From: Methylophilales bacterium MBRSF5
Lineage (GTDB): Bacteria; Pseudomonadota; Gammaproteobacteria; Burkholderiales; Methylophilaceae
Direction: 5' to 3'
DNA: 64,000 nt
Assembly (NCBI GenBank): GCA_001044335.1
Contig: CP011001.1
Span: forward strand, 62,001 to 126,000
Part shown: positions 27,996 to 38,094 of the stretch, in pieces
Layout of the letters: each line of letters starts with the position of its first letter
Position numbering within the stretch: position 1 is the stretch's first letter
Position numbers and translations under genes: made by a program
The notes under the pieces: model-generated
Databases searched by the model: none
What the model was told of the DNA's origin: nothing
What the model saw: the letters and a program-made list of their open reading frames with translations, nothing else

Positions 27996-28793
27996 ATGAA
28001 AAAGGATTTAATCGTTTCAATCAAAGATCTTGCCTTCGGGTATGCCGAAAGACAAATCCATAAGAAAATAAATATGAATTTCCATCGTGGCAAAGTCGTT
28101 GCCATTATGGGTGGAAGTGGCTGTGGTAAAACTACGATACTGAGGTTGATTGGAGGTCAAATCAAACCAACCTCAGGACATGTTGAAGTGGATGGGCAAA
28201 TAGTTCATGAACAAGGTCGAAAGGGTATTTATGAGCTGAGACGAAAAATGGGAATGTTGTTTCAACACGGAGCCCTTTTTAGTGATTTAAGTGTTTTTGA
28301 AAATGTGGCTTTTCCGATTAGGGAGCACACAAACTTAAGTGAAGAGATTATCAAAGATTTGGTCCTGATGAAGCTAAATGCGGTTGGACTTCGCGGAGCA
28401 AATCAATTAATGCCAACAGAACTTTCTGGAGGCATGGCGAGAAGAGTTGCTCTTGCCAGAGCTGTGGCATTAGACCCAGATATCATTATGTACGACGAAC
28501 CCTTTGCTGGACTCGATCCAATATCAATGGGTGTTATCTGCGATTTAATCAGAACCTTGAATGATGCCTTGGGAGCAACATCAATTATTGTGACTCATGA
28601 TGTCACAGAAACTTTTGCATTTGCGGATTATATCTATTTTATTGCTGACGGAATTGTCGCTGCTGAAGGATCGCCAAGTGATCTTAAGAAATCTCAACTT
28701 CCTTTTGTAAAACAATTTATCCATTCGCAAAAAGATGGTCCAGTTCCATTCCATTATCAGGCCAATGATTATTCACAGGATTTAAGGTTATAA
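27996..28793 (+). CDS. mlaF: MlaF, phospholipid transport ABC ATPase
   Basis: ATPase of the MlaFEDB complex that moves phospholipids between inner and outer membranes to keep outer-leaflet asymmetry. Walker A GGSGCGKTT (39-47), signature LSGGMARRVALARA, Walker B IIMYDEPFAGLDP and the H-loop VTHDV are all present. The 265 residues are typical. It is first of the five-gene unit mlaFEDCB with gaps of 1-13 bp. mlaA is not in the window. Confidence 0.95.
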   Translation: MKKDLIVSIKDLAFGYAERQIHKKINMNFHRGKVVAIMGGSGCGKTTILRLIGGQIKPTSGHVEVDGQIVHEQGRKGIYELRRKMGMLFQHGALFSDLSVFENVAFPIREHTNLSEEIIKDLVLMKLNAVGLRGANQLMPTELSGGMARRVALARAVALDPDIIMYDEPFAGLDPISMGVICDLIRTLNDALGATSIIVTHDVTETFAFADYIYFIADGIVAAEGSPSDLKKSQLPFVKQFIHSQKDGPVPFHYQANDYSQDLRL

Positions 28794-28794
28794 G

Positions 28795-29574
28795 ATGTTA
28801 AATTTTTTTGAAAAAATTGGCAGCGCCATTAGATCAAAAATAACTCGCTTGGGCGCAGCGACACGATTATTTTTTAGCATTATTAGTTACTCATCAGATA
28901 GTTTTAAAAGATTTAATCTTACGATTAGAGAAATTTATTTCACCGGTGTCTTATCCTTGGTCATTATTGTTGTGTCCGCATTTTTTGTTGGCATGGTATT
29001 AGGCCTTCAAGGGTATTACACATTACAAAAATACGGATCTTCTGAAGCAATTGGAGTTTTAGTGGCTTTAGCGCTTGTGAGAGAATTAGGCCCTGTCGTC
29101 ACAGCACTATTGTTCGCTGGTCGGGCCGGAACTGCCATTACTGCAGAAATTGGACTAATGAAAGCGACCGAACAATTATCGGCAATGGAAATGATGGCGG
29201 TCAGTCCGATAGCTAGAATTGTAGCGCCTCGATTCTGGGCAGGTATCATCACAATGCCACTCCTGGCTTCAATTTTTTCGATGGTCGGTGTTTTAGGAGG
29301 ATATGTTGTTGCGGTGCCGTTGATTGGCGTGGACGAGGGAGCTTTTTGGTCACAAATGCAAGCCAATGTCGACTTTAATTATGATATTGTGAACGGTTTT
29401 ATTAAGAGTGTGGTTTTCGGAATTGCATGTACCATTATTGCTCTTTTTGAGGGTTATGATGCACCGCCCACTGCTGAAGGCGTGAGTCGTGCAACAACCA
29501 GAACGGTTGTGACATCATCATTAGCCGTTCTTGGATTGGATTTTGTGTTAACTTCATTTATGCTAACAGTATAG
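28795..29574 (+). CDS. mlaE: MlaE, phospholipid transport ABC permease
   Basis: Inner-membrane permease of the Mla system, 259 residues with about five hydrophobic helices. The MlaE family motifs ALVRELGPVVTALLFAGRAGTAITAEIG and FEGYDAPPTAEGVSRATTRTVV are clear. One base separates it from mlaF; mlaD follows 13 bp on. Confidence 0.96.
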   Translation: MLNFFEKIGSAIRSKITRLGAATRLFFSIISYSSDSFKRFNLTIREIYFTGVLSLVIIVVSAFFVGMVLGLQGYYTLQKYGSSEAIGVLVALALVRELGPVVTALLFAGRAGTAITAEIGLMKATEQLSAMEMMAVSPIARIVAPRFWAGIITMPLLASIFSMVGVLGGYVVAVPLIGVDEGAFWSQMQANVDFNYDIVNGFIKSVVFGIACTIIALFEGYDAPPTAEGVSRATTRTVVTSSLAVLGLDFVLTSFMLTV

Positions 29575-29587
29575 GTAGGGAAATTTT

Positions 29588-30052
29588 ATGGACAGAATTA
29601 AATTAGATGCTTGGGTCGGAATATTTGTTGCACTTGGATTAATTGCTTTAATGGGCCTGGCAATGAAAGTTGGCAACTTAACATCTAATGACATTAAGAC
29701 CACATACTATGTCACAGCAAATTTTGAAAACATTGGAGGCTTAAAACCACGGGCTCCAGTAAAATCTGCCGGAGTAGTGGTCGGTCGTGTGGATTCAATT
29801 GTGTTTGACACGAAGATGTATGAGGCTATCGTTACCATGAGTATCGACGAGAGGTATGTTTTTCCGAAAGATACTTTTGCTAATATTTACACAGCAGGTC
29901 TTTTGGGTGAGCAGTACATAGGACTTGAAGCTGGAGGAGATCCGGACAATCTTGAAGCCAATGATAAAATTACCCAAACTCAAGACGCCGTTGTTCTGGA
30001 GAAGCTCATTAGTCAATTCTTATACAGTCAGGCATCCAAGGAGGAAGAATAA
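29588..30052 (+). CDS. mlaD: MlaD, MCE-domain phospholipid-binding protein
   Basis: Single-pass protein whose periplasmic MCE domain forms the hexameric lipid ring of the Mla complex. An N-terminal helix (WVGIFVALGLIALMGLAM) is followed by the MCE core with FENIGGLKPRAPVKSAGVVVGRV and TAGLLGEQYIGLEAGG. The 154 residues match a short MlaD. The mlaC ATG follows one base after its stop. Confidence 0.95.
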   Translation: MDRIKLDAWVGIFVALGLIALMGLAMKVGNLTSNDIKTTYYVTANFENIGGLKPRAPVKSAGVVVGRVDSIVFDTKMYEAIVTMSIDERYVFPKDTFANIYTAGLLGEQYIGLEAGGDPDNLEANDKITQTQDAVVLEKLISQFLYSQASKEEE

Positions 30053-30053
30053 A

Positions 30054-30653
30054 ATGAATTTCTTTAAGTATCTTTTATTAAGTTTTTTTATTTCGTTATC
30101 ATTCACATCAATTGCAGAGGATGGACCCTTGGAGTTGGTGCAAAAAACTGCTGATGATGTGTTATCTGTTCTAAAATCAGATCAGTCCTTACAAGAAGAT
30201 AAAGAAAAAATATATCAGCTAGCTGAAGAGAAAATCCTACCAAATTTTGATTTAGATCGTATTTCAATGCTTGTTTTAGGAAAGGCTTGGAGAAAGATCA
30301 ATGAAGATCAGCAGCAAAAGTTTAAAGCTGAGTTTAAAACCATGTTACTCAGAACTTATGCAGTCGCCCTGGGTAAATATAAAGATCAAGAGATTGATTT
30401 CAAGCCGCTCCGTATGGAACCAACAGATAATAAAGTAACGGTTAAATCACAAATTATTCAAGATGGAGCACAACCAATTTCTGTGGATTACACCCTCGCA
30501 AAAAAAGATAATGCATGGAAGGTATTTGACATTGTGATTGAGGGAGTAAGTTTAGTTACTAACTACCGGTCTCAATTTGCTAGCGAAATAAAAAATAATG
30601 GCATTGATTCTCTTATTAGTAAATTAGTTGAAAAAAATAACAAAGGGGACTGA
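30054..30653 (+). CDS. mlaC: MlaC, periplasmic phospholipid-binding protein
   Basis: Soluble shuttle that carries phospholipid between the outer-membrane MlaA complex and MlaFEDB. A signal peptide of about 21 residues ends SIAE. Family features include PNFDLDRISMLVLGKAWRKI and the C-terminal DIVIEGVSLVTNYRSQFAS. I use the ATG at 30054 (199 residues), as the in-frame extension upstream overlaps mlaD and lacks conserved sequence. Its stop overlaps the mlaB ATG (TGATG). Confidence 0.94.
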   Translation: MNFFKYLLLSFFISLSFTSIAEDGPLELVQKTADDVLSVLKSDQSLQEDKEKIYQLAEEKILPNFDLDRISMLVLGKAWRKINEDQQQKFKAEFKTMLLRTYAVALGKYKDQEIDFKPLRMEPTDNKVTVKSQIIQDGAQPISVDYTLAKKDNAWKVFDIVIEGVSLVTNYRSQFASEIKNNGIDSLISKLVEKNNKGD

Positions 30654-30925
30654 TGGAGATTAGTCAAGATAAATGGAGTTTTTCTGGGGACTACACTTTC
30701 AATGAAATCCCTATTCATATTGAACAGCTCAATCAGACCTCAATTGATAACCCAATCATTCTAGATTTTACAAAATTAAAAAATATTGATACCTCGCTCC
30801 TTAGTTTTATTTTTGAGATTAAGAGAAAAGCTAATTTATCAAATCAATCCGTCAAGCTAAGTAAAATCCCAAAAAACTTGATTAATCTTGCCTCATTGTA
30901 TGGGGTTGAGAAATATCTTAAGTAA
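30653..30925 (+). CDS. mlaB: MlaB, STAS-domain protein
   Basis: Small cytoplasmic STAS protein, 90 residues, that stabilises the MlaF ATPase dimer. The motif NPIILDFTKLKNIDTSLLSFI matches the STAS core with the D-T/S phosphoacceptor-like position. Its ATG overlaps the mlaC stop by one base. The sequence is short and diverged, but position in the mla operon makes the call firm. Confidence 0.88.
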   Translation: MEISQDKWSFSGDYTFNEIPIHIEQLNQTSIDNPIILDFTKLKNIDTSLLSFIFEIKRKANLSNQSVKLSKIPKNLINLASLYGVEKYLK

Positions 30926-30939
30926 CAATCATAATAAAA

Positions 30940-31851
30940 ATGAAAAAAGCAATTGTTTTTAAAAACATAAAAAAAACCTATGGTACTTACGAAGCGGTTA
31001 AGGGAATCAATTTGTCAATCGAGCAAGGCGAATTTTTTGGGCTACTTGGACCAAATGGAGCTGGGAAATCAACCCTGATTAATATGTTGGCAGGGATTGT
31101 CAAGCCAACATCTGGAACAATAAAGGCAATGGGTTTTGATGTTGAGAAGCAGTATCAAGAATCCAGACATTCTCTTGGCATAGTCCCACAAGAATTAGTA
31201 TTTGACCCATTTTTTAATGTTCGTGAAATGTTGAGATTTCAAGCTGGATATTTTGGTAAAGGTAAAGAGAATTATGATTGGATTGATGAGGTCCTAGAAA
31301 AATTAGATCTTCATGACAAAGCTTCAACAAATATGAGAAAGTTGTCAGGTGGAATGAAAAGAAGAGCCCTGATTGCTCAGGCTTTAGCTCACCGTCCCCC
31401 AATTATTGTTTTAGACGAACCTACTGCGGGGGTGGATGTTGAATTGCGACAAAGACTTTGGGAGTTTATGAAGGAATTGAATTCGCAAGGTCACACCATT
31501 GTATTAACAACTCATTATCTAGAGGAAGCAGAAAATTTATGTGGACGAATAGCAATGGTCAATCATGGTAAATTAGTTGCTCTAGATAATACAAAAAAAT
31601 TAATCCGAAATAATTCATCCAAAAATTTAAATATTAAAATTGATAAAAAAGATAAAGGAAAAATCTTAAAAACCCTAAAAGGGTTTGATGTATTAATTGA
31701 GGATGAAATGCTCACTATTACATTAGAAAAAATAGATGAACTGAATTGCATAATTACATTATTGAAAAAAAATAAAGTAAATTTTTTTGATATACAAACT
31801 ACAGAGCCTGACTTAGAGAAAGTGTTTTTACAAATTACAAAAAATGATTAA
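30940..31851 (+). CDS. ABC-2 type transporter ATPase (YadG-like)
   Basis: ATP-binding subunit of a two-gene ABC-2 exporter, 303 residues. Walker A GPNGAGKST (37-45), signature LSGGMKRRALIAQAL, Walker B IIVLDEPTAGVD and the TTHYLEEAE switch are present. The C-terminal accessory region is typical of YadG/DrrA-type ATPases. It overlaps the permease gene by 8 bp. The substrate is unknown. It is placed 14 bp after mlaB and likely on the same transcript. Confidence 0.9.
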   Translation: MKKAIVFKNIKKTYGTYEAVKGINLSIEQGEFFGLLGPNGAGKSTLINMLAGIVKPTSGTIKAMGFDVEKQYQESRHSLGIVPQELVFDPFFNVREMLRFQAGYFGKGKENYDWIDEVLEKLDLHDKASTNMRKLSGGMKRRALIAQALAHRPPIIVLDEPTAGVDVELRQRLWEFMKELNSQGHTIVLTTHYLEEAENLCGRIAMVNHGKLVALDNTKKLIRNNSSKNLNIKIDKKDKGKILKTLKGFDVLIEDEMLTITLEKIDELNCIITLLKKNKVNFFDIQTTEPDLEKVFLQITKND

Positions 31852-32620
31852 TTGGAAAATACAATTAAAAGGTACGTGGACTCTTCTGAAAAAAGAGTTA
31901 ATGAGATTTTGGCGAGTTGTTTTTCAAACAGTCGCAGCTCCAGTCATAACTGGAATCTTATATTTGCTAATTTTTTCTCATGTTCTTGATAGCAGGACAG
32001 AGGTATATGAAGGCGTTCCATACAGTGCATTTTTGATTCCAGGTTTAATTATGATGTCATTATTGCAAAATGCATTTGCAAATAGTTCTTCAAGCTTGGT
32101 CCAATCAAAAGTAATGGGGAATATAGTATTCATTTTATTAACCCCATTAACTTACATCCAATTTTTTATTGCCTTCTTGATTGCGTCGATCGTTAGGGGA
32201 TTGTTTGTTGGTCTTACCATTTATTTATTAGCGATAATTTACATTGATTTACCCCTAATGCATCCATGGTTTATTATTTCATTTTCAATTTTAGGCGGGG
32301 CATTGCTTGGGACATTTGGTATTTTGGCTGGGATCTGGGCTGACAGATTTGATCAAATGGCAGCCTTTCAGAATTTTGTAATTATGCCATTATCTTTTCT
32401 ATCAGGTGTTTTTTACTCGATTCATTCACTACCCCCAGTATGGCAAAGCATTTCAAAATTTAATCCATTTTTCTATATGATTGATGGTTTTCGCTATGGA
32501 TTTTTTGGCCAATCCGACATCTCACCATTTATAAGTATGGGGATAGTGCTTACTTTTTTTATCATACTGGCCAGTTTATCAATCCGACTTTTAAAAACAG
32601 GATATAAATTAAGAGGATAG
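31844..32620 (+). CDS. ABC-2 type transporter permease (YadH-like)
   Basis: Membrane subunit of the same exporter, 258 residues with six hydrophobic helices. The N-terminal TLLKKELMRFWRVVFQTVAAPV and the later AFQNFVIMPLSFLSGVFYS are ABC-2 permease features. The coding start overlaps the ATPase by 8 bp. Substrate is unknown; location between mla and cell-wall genes suggests an envelope role (inference). Confidence 0.9.
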   Translation: MINWKIQLKGTWTLLKKELMRFWRVVFQTVAAPVITGILYLLIFSHVLDSRTEVYEGVPYSAFLIPGLIMMSLLQNAFANSSSSLVQSKVMGNIVFILLTPLTYIQFFIAFLIASIVRGLFVGLTIYLLAIIYIDLPLMHPWFIISFSILGGALLGTFGILAGIWADRFDQMAAFQNFVIMPLSFLSGVFYSIHSLPPVWQSISKFNPFFYMIDGFRYGFFGQSDISPFISMGIVLTFFIILASLSIRLLKTGYKLRG

Positions 32621-32622
32621 TC

Positions 32623-32868
32623 ATGCATAAAGATGAAATAAAAAAAGTAATTGAAAAAGGTATTGATTGTCACCATATAGATGTTATGGGTGATGATGGA
32701 GCTCATTTTGAAGCATTAGTAATTAGCAATCAGTTTTTAAATTTAAACCGGGTGCAAAGACATCAGTTGGTGTATCAATCTCTCGGAGATTTAATGAACG
32801 AAAAGATACACGCGTTATCACTAAAACTGTACGATCTTTCTGAATGGAATCAAATTAAAGGAGAATAA
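32623..32868 (+). CDS. BolA/IbaG-family protein
   Basis: An 81-residue BolA-fold protein, closest in style to IbaG (YrbA), which lies by murA and mla genes in many proteobacteria. [20 protein letters not shown] contains the conserved HFE region; [17 protein letters not shown] is the helix-turn-helix-like segment. BolA proteins pair with CGFS glutaredoxins to bind [2Fe-2S] clusters, and the next gene is exactly such a glutaredoxin, 4 bp away. Confidence 0.9.
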   Translation: MHKDEIKKVIEKGIDCHHIDVMGDDGAHFEALVISNQFLNLNRVQRHQLVYQSLGDLMNEKIHALSLKLYDLSEWNQIKGE

Positions 32869-32872
32869 GCAA

Positions 32873-33184
32873 ATGAATGCTCAGGAAAAAATAAAAAGCA
32901 TGATTGATGATAATAAAGTCATGTTGTTTATGAAAGGGGATAGAAAATTTCCTCAATGTGGCTTTTCAGGGATGGCTTGTCAGATTCTTGATCATGTTGG
33001 TGTGGAATATACGACCAATAATGTCTTAGATGACAATGAGATCAGGGAGAGTGTCAAGGTGTTTTCAAATTGGCCAACCATACCTCAACTCTATGTTAAT
33101 GGTGAGTTTATTGGCGGCGCGGACATTATGAGAGAAATGTTTGAATCTGGTGAGTTGAAACAGCTGTTAGAACAAGTTGGATAG
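32873..33184 (+). CDS. grxD: Monothiol glutaredoxin GrxD (Grx4 type)
   Basis: CGFS-type glutaredoxin, 103 residues, that carries and delivers [2Fe-2S] clusters. The active site is C29-GFS in [29 protein letters not shown] completes the glutathione-binding signature. It directly follows the BolA-like gene, its usual partner. The last 8 bp overlap the murA start. Confidence 0.96.
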   Translation: MNAQEKIKSMIDDNKVMLFMKGDRKFPQCGFSGMACQILDHVGVEYTTNNVLDDNEIRESVKVFSNWPTIPQLYVNGEFIGGADIMREMFESGELKQLLEQVG

Positions 33185-34445
33185 GTTAAAAATAACGGGA
33201 GGCTTTCCACTCTATGGTGAGGTAGAAATATCTGGAGCTAAAAATGCTGCCTTACCTATTTTAATTGCTTCTATATTGTCTTCTAGTCAGGTTGATATTT
33301 CAAATGTTCCAAAGCTAAAAGATATAGACACAACCATTAGATTATTAGAGTTCTTGGGAGTCAGTATTGATCACTCTGACGGAAATGTATCGTTAATAGC
33401 TAACAATATTTCAAAAACTGAAGCTCCATATGATTTAGTTAAAACCATGCGGGCGTCTATTTTGGTTTTGGGACCCCTTTTGTCAAGATTTGGGCGAGCT
33501 CATGTCTCTTTGCCGGGTGGTTGTTCAATTGGAGCTCGGCCAGTAGATTTGCATATCCAAGCGTTAGAAAAAATGGGAGCGAATATTTCTATACATAATG
33601 GATATATTGATGCGAGCACAGAGCATCTGCCTAACAAAAAACTTATTGGTACAAAAATATTTATGGATCAAGTGAGTGTAACGGGCACTGAAAATATAAT
33701 GATGGCAGCAACCTTGGCACATGGGAAAACATTCATTGAGAACGCAGCAAGGGAACCTGAGGTGGAAGATCTGGGTAATCTTTTAATCAGCATGGGCGCC
33801 AAAATCAAAGGATTAGGAACTGATGTTATTGAGATTGAGGGCGTCGCTGCATTGAATGGATCCCAGTATAAAGTGATGTTTGATCGAATTGAAGCTGGGA
33901 CGTATATGGCTGCTGCTGTTGTCAGCGGTGGAGAAGTAAAATTAAAAAATATTGATCCTCGTAAAATGGAATCTGTTATTGAAAAGATTAAACAAACTGG
34001 CGCTAATGTAATTGAGGCACCGACAGAGATCACGATTAAAAAAGAAAATCAGCCAATAAAACCAGTGAATATCAGAACGGGCGTTTACCCACTTTTTCCA
34101 ACTGACATGCAGGCTCAGTTCATGGCAATCAATGTTCTCGCGGATGGCCCATCAGAAATTACTGAAACGATATTTGAAAATCGATTTATGCATGTCCAAG
34201 AACTGGTAAGAATGGGAGCAAGTATCGATGTTAAAGGAAACACTTCTTTTGTGAAGGGTGTTCAAGCCATTGATGGAGCTAATGTAATGGCGACTGACTT
34301 AAGAGCATCAGCCTCATTGGTGATTGCTGGTTTAGCGGCCAAAGGGGAGACAATTATTGAGCGGATCTACCACTTGGACCGAGGTTATGAGAGAATTGAA
34401 GAAAAATTAAATAAGCTTGGCGCTAAAGTTGAAAGATTGAGTTAA
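33177..34445 (+). CDS. murA: MurA, UDP-N-acetylglucosamine enolpyruvyl transferase
   Basis: First committed step of peptidoglycan synthesis: transfer of enolpyruvate from PEP to UDP-GlcNAc. The catalytic C116 is in [15 protein letters not shown], so the enzyme should be the fosfomycin-sensitive form. The N-terminus [26 protein letters not shown] requires the TTG start at 33177, within the end of grxD. The 422 residues are normal. hisG begins immediately after its stop, with no spacer. Confidence 0.96.
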   Translation: MDRLKITGGFPLYGEVEISGAKNAALPILIASILSSSQVDISNVPKLKDIDTTIRLLEFLGVSIDHSDGNVSLIANNISKTEAPYDLVKTMRASILVLGPLLSRFGRAHVSLPGGCSIGARPVDLHIQALEKMGANISIHNGYIDASTEHLPNKKLIGTKIFMDQVSVTGTENIMMAATLAHGKTFIENAAREPEVEDLGNLLISMGAKIKGLGTDVIEIEGVAALNGSQYKVMFDRIEAGTYMAAAVVSGGEVKLKNIDPRKMESVIEKIKQTGANVIEAPTEITIKKENQPIKPVNIRTGVYPLFPTDMQAQFMAINVLADGPSEITETIFENRFMHVQELVRMGASIDVKGNTSFVKGVQAIDGANVMATDLRASASLVIAGLAAKGETIIERIYHLDRGYERIEEKLNKLGAKVERLS

Positions 34446-35081
34446 ATGTTAACAATTGCATTATCTAAAGGAAGAATATTTCAAGAGACACTTCCCTTGC
34501 TTCAAGGGGCCGAAATAGAGTGTAAAGAGAATCCGGAAACATCCAGAAAATTAATCTTAAATACAAATAATAAGAATATTCGATTATTAATTGTTCGGGC
34601 ATCAGACGTGCCAACATATGTAGAATGTGGTGGAGCAGATATAGGAATTGCTGGAAAAGATGTTTTGGATGAGTTTGATTCTGCTAATCTCTATCAAATT
34701 TGTGATCTTAAAATTGCTAAATGCAAAATGATGGTTGCCGGACCCAAGAGTTATGATTATCAAAAAGCGATGCAACAAAAGTCAAGATTAAAGGTGGCAA
34801 CTAAATATACAAAAATTACTAAGGAATTTTTTGCTCAAAAGGGAACTCATATCGATGTTATTAAACTTTATGGGTCCATGGAACTAGCACCTCTCGTTTC
34901 GATGAGTGATTTGATTGTTGATTTAGTTAGCTCAGGACAGACTCTAAAAGCGAATAATTTGGTTGAATATGAAAAAATTTCCGATATTTCATCCCAGCTT
35001 ATCGTTAACAAAGCATCTTTAAAGTTAAAATTAGATGAAATACAACCAATCATTAATGCAATTAAAAATACTGTCAAATGA
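34446..35081 (+). CDS. hisG: HisG, ATP phosphoribosyltransferase (short form)
   Basis: Catalyses ATP + PRPP to phosphoribosyl-ATP, the first and controlled step of histidine synthesis. Motifs include [24 protein letters not shown] and [18 protein letters not shown], the PRPP loop. At 211 residues it is the short HisGS form, lacking the C-terminal regulatory domain. Such enzymes need the HisZ regulatory subunit, which is not encoded here. It starts directly after murA, and its stop overlaps hisD (ATGA). Confidence 0.95.
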   Translation: MLTIALSKGRIFQETLPLLQGAEIECKENPETSRKLILNTNNKNIRLLIVRASDVPTYVECGGADIGIAGKDVLDEFDSANLYQICDLKIAKCKMMVAGPKSYDYQKAMQQKSRLKVATKYTKITKEFFAQKGTHIDVIKLYGSMELAPLVSMSDLIVDLVSSGQTLKANNLVEYEKISDISSQLIVNKASLKLKLDEIQPIINAIKNTVK

Positions 35082-36382
35082 AAATTAAAACCTTAAAGCA
35101 AGCTGATAACAATTTTTATCAGTCGTTACAGAATGCTCTATCTTTTGATGAAGAAGATAATAGCCAGATACAACAAACGGTAAAAGATATCGTTCAAATT
35201 GTAAAAGTTAATGGCGATCAATCACTTTTAGAGTTTACAAAAAAATTTGATAAAGTGGATTTAACGGATCCAAGCGATCTAGAGCTCCCAAGCAGCATTC
35301 TAAAAGAAGCTTATGATTCATTAGACACCACAACACAAAATGCGCTTAATGAATCTGCACAAAGAATTAAAAATTATCACGAAAAACAAGTGCAAGACTC
35401 ATGGAGCTACAAAGAAGAGGATGGAACCGTACTTGGTCAGAAAATTACAGCTTTGGATTCAGTTGGATTATATGTCCCTGGTGGAAAAGCATCGTATCCA
35501 TCTTCAGTTTTAATGAATGCAATTCCGGCAAAGGTTGCAGGTGTAAAAAATCTTGTCATGGTTGTACCAACACCCAATGGTGAGAGAAATGCATTAGTTT
35601 TAGCAGCCGCATATGTAGCTAATGTGGACCGAGTATTCACTATTGGTGGCGCTCAAGCTGTTGCTGCGCTTGCTTATGGAACGAACACAATCCCCCAAGT
35701 TGACAAAATCGTTGGGCCTGGGAATGCTTATGTTGCAGAGGCCAAGAGAGTAGTTTTTGGAACAGTAGGTATCGATATGATTGCTGGCCCTTCAGAAATT
35801 TTAGTCATTACCGATGGAAAGACTGACCCAGACTGGTTAGCGATGGATCTATTTTCTCAGGCGGAACATGACGAGTTAGCTCAAGCAATCCTCATATCAT
35901 CGGACCCCAGTGTGTTTGAAAAAGTGATACTCAGTATTAATAAACTGATAGATACTATGCCAAGAAAAGAGATTATCTCCACCTCATTACAAAACAGGGG
36001 ATTGTTTATACAGGTTGATAATTTGCATGAAGCAGCCGAGGTATCTAACTACATTTCACCAGAACACCTGGAATTATCTGTACAAGATCCTGAATCATTA
36101 TTACGAAATATTAATCATGCAGGTGCTATTTTTATGGGAATAAATACATGTGAGTCTGTTGGAGATTATTGTGCGGGACCGAATCATGTATTACCTACCT
36201 CGAGAACGGCAAGATTTTCTTCACCATTAGGTGTGTATGATTTTCAAAAAAGATCTAGTATCATTAATTTGTCCGCGAGAGGGGCGACAAGACTTGGGAA
36301 AATTGCGTCAGTGATGGCTGAAGGTGAGGGGTTATTCGCTCATGCAAGATCAGCTGATTACAGAGTTAAGGCTGATGAGTAA
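35078..36382 (+). CDS. hisD: HisD, histidinol dehydrogenase
   Basis: Zinc- and NAD-dependent enzyme for the last two oxidation steps, histidinol to histidine. [38 protein letters not shown], the signature [22 protein letters not shown] and [19 protein letters not shown] (metal and catalytic His) are all present. The length of 434 residues is standard. It overlaps hisG by 4 bp and hisC by 8 bp. Confidence 0.97.
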   Translation: MKIKTLKQADNNFYQSLQNALSFDEEDNSQIQQTVKDIVQIVKVNGDQSLLEFTKKFDKVDLTDPSDLELPSSILKEAYDSLDTTTQNALNESAQRIKNYHEKQVQDSWSYKEEDGTVLGQKITALDSVGLYVPGGKASYPSSVLMNAIPAKVAGVKNLVMVVPTPNGERNALVLAAAYVANVDRVFTIGGAQAVAALAYGTNTIPQVDKIVGPGNAYVAEAKRVVFGTVGIDMIAGPSEILVITDGKTDPDWLAMDLFSQAEHDELAQAILISSDPSVFEKVILSINKLIDTMPRKEIISTSLQNRGLFIQVDNLHEAAEVSNYISPEHLELSVQDPESLLRNINHAGAIFMGINTCESVGDYCAGPNHVLPTSRTARFSSPLGVYDFQKRSSIINLSARGATRLGKIASVMAEGEGLFAHARSADYRVKADE

Positions 36383-37442
36383 ATTCTGGAGCCAGTTTGT
36401 TAAAGATTTGGATCCCTATATTCCAGGTGAGCAGCCCCAGGGTGAGATAAGATTAAAATTAAACACAAATGAAAATCCATACCTACCAGCACCCAAAGTT
36501 ATCGAAGAGATCCAGAATCATGGATCAGATCGAATAAATCTATACCCAGATCCTGAGTCCAATATTTTAAGAAGTACAATTGCAACATACCATGATGTTG
36601 ATATATCGAATGTATTTGTTGGCAATGGTTCTGATGAAATTTTAGCTTTTATCTTTTATGGTTTTTTTAAAAATAAAAAGAACTTACTGTTTCCTGATAT
36701 CACTTACAGCTTTTACCCGGTATATGCCAAATTATTTGAAATTAGATACCAACAAATTCCATTAAATAATGATTTTGAAATAGATTTATCTTTGTATCAT
36801 CACGAAAATTCAGCAGTCATCTTTCCAAATCCTAATGCACCAACAGGTATTCCAATTCCCGGAAAAAAAATAGAAGATTTTCTGCAAGATAATCAAACAT
36901 CCATTATTGTTGTGGATGAGGCCTATGTTGATTTTGGTACGGACTCCTCTGTGAGTTTGGTGAAAAAATATAAAAATTTAGTGGTGACTAGGTCCATGTC
37001 AAAATCCAGATCTCTGGCAGGATTAAGAGTTGGTTATGCAATTGGGGATACAACTTTAATTGATGGATTAATAAGAATAAAAAATAGTTTTAACTCATAT
37101 CCACTAGATAGAATTGCCCAAAAAGCATCCGTTACATCTTTTCAGGAAGATAACTATTTTAATGAGACATGTAAAAAAATTATTGAAACAAGAAATCGAT
37201 TTATTAAAGCTTTAGAGAATCTTCAATTTTCTGTATTGCCATCTGGTGGCAATTTTATTTTTGCTCAACCACCATCGCCATTATCGGCAAATACAATTTA
37301 CTCCCAACTAAGAGATATAGGTATTTTGGTAAGATATTTTAGTCAACCTGAAAAATTGAAAAATTTTTTAAGAATTACTATAGGGACCGATCAACAAATG
37401 GATTTATTTGTTGGTGAGCTAAAAAAAATAATAAACCAGTGA
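36375..37442 (+). CDS. hisC: HisC, histidinol-phosphate aminotransferase
   Basis: PLP enzyme converting imidazole acetol phosphate and glutamate to histidinol phosphate. It shows [13 protein letters not shown] at the N-terminus, VDEAYVDFG, and the PLP lysine in [18 protein letters not shown]. About 355 residues from ATG 36375. An earlier in-frame start inside hisD is less likely because the homologous N-terminus begins [15 protein letters not shown] 53-bp gap to hisB follows, one of the few gaps in the his run. Confidence 0.94.
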   Translation: MSKFWSQFVKDLDPYIPGEQPQGEIRLKLNTNENPYLPAPKVIEEIQNHGSDRINLYPDPESNILRSTIATYHDVDISNVFVGNGSDEILAFIFYGFFKNKKNLLFPDITYSFYPVYAKLFEIRYQQIPLNNDFEIDLSLYHHENSAVIFPNPNAPTGIPIPGKKIEDFLQDNQTSIIVVDEAYVDFGTDSSVSLVKKYKNLVVTRSMSKSRSLAGLRVGYAIGDTTLIDGLIRIKNSFNSYPLDRIAQKASVTSFQEDNYFNETCKKIIETRNRFIKALENLQFSVLPSGGNFIFAQPPSPLSANTIYSQLRDIGILVRYFSQPEKLKNFLRITIGTDQQMDLFVGELKKIINQ

Positions 37443-37495
37443 AATAATTTGTTTAATATAAGTTAAAATTTGGTTAAAAATAATTATGAGATATT

Positions 37496-38086
37496 ATGAG
37501 TAGAAATTCTTCAGTAGAGCGTAATACCAAAGAAACGCAAATCAAAATTAATTTGAATTTAGACGGCACAGGTATTTCCAAACTAGAATCAGGCATTGGT
37601 TTTTTGGATCACATGCTCGATCAAATTGCCCGTCATGGATTAATTGATCTTGAGGTACAGGCAAAAGGTGATTTACACATTGATGCGCACCATACAGTTG
37701 AAGATATCGGCATTACTATGGGACAAGCTTTTGCCAAGGCAGTCGGTGATAAAAAAGGCATTACTCGATATGGCCACTGTTACGCACCATTGGATGAAGC
37801 GCTGTCCAGAGTTGTGGTGGATATCTCAGGCAGACCAGGCCTCGAATTAAACGCTAATTTCAAAAGAGCATTGATTGGGGAATTTGATGTTGACTTGATT
37901 TATGAATTCTTTCAAGGTTTTGTCAATCACGCATTAATTACCTTACATATTGATAATCTCAGAGGCGATAATGCTCATCATCAGGTAGAAACAATCTTTA
38001 AAGCATTCGCTCGAGCCCTAAGAATGGCTCTCACCATTGACCCAAGACAGGCCGATCAACTTCCTTCAACAAAAGGGGCTTTATAG
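37496..38086 (+). CDS. hisB: HisB, imidazoleglycerol-phosphate dehydratase
   Basis: Mn-dependent dehydratase for step six of histidine synthesis. The monofunctional form (196 residues) has no histidinol phosphatase domain, as usual in betaproteobacteria. Metal-binding repeats [25 protein letters not shown] and [20 protein letters not shown] are visible. Confidence 0.96.
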   Translation: MSRNSSVERNTKETQIKINLNLDGTGISKLESGIGFLDHMLDQIARHGLIDLEVQAKGDLHIDAHHTVEDIGITMGQAFAKAVGDKKGITRYGHCYAPLDEALSRVVVDISGRPGLELNANFKRALIGEFDVDLIYEFFQGFVNHALITLHIDNLRGDNAHHQVETIFKAFARALRMALTIDPRQADQLPSTKGAL

Positions 38087-38094
38087 CAAGATCA

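Noticed and set aside
36324-36374. Upstream in-frame start for hisC
   Set aside because: Lies deep in hisD and adds residues not seen at HisC N-termini; ATG 36375 is better.
37443-37495. Possible promoter in the hisC-hisB gap
   Set aside because: The AT-rich gap gives several loose -10 boxes but none with a properly spaced -35.
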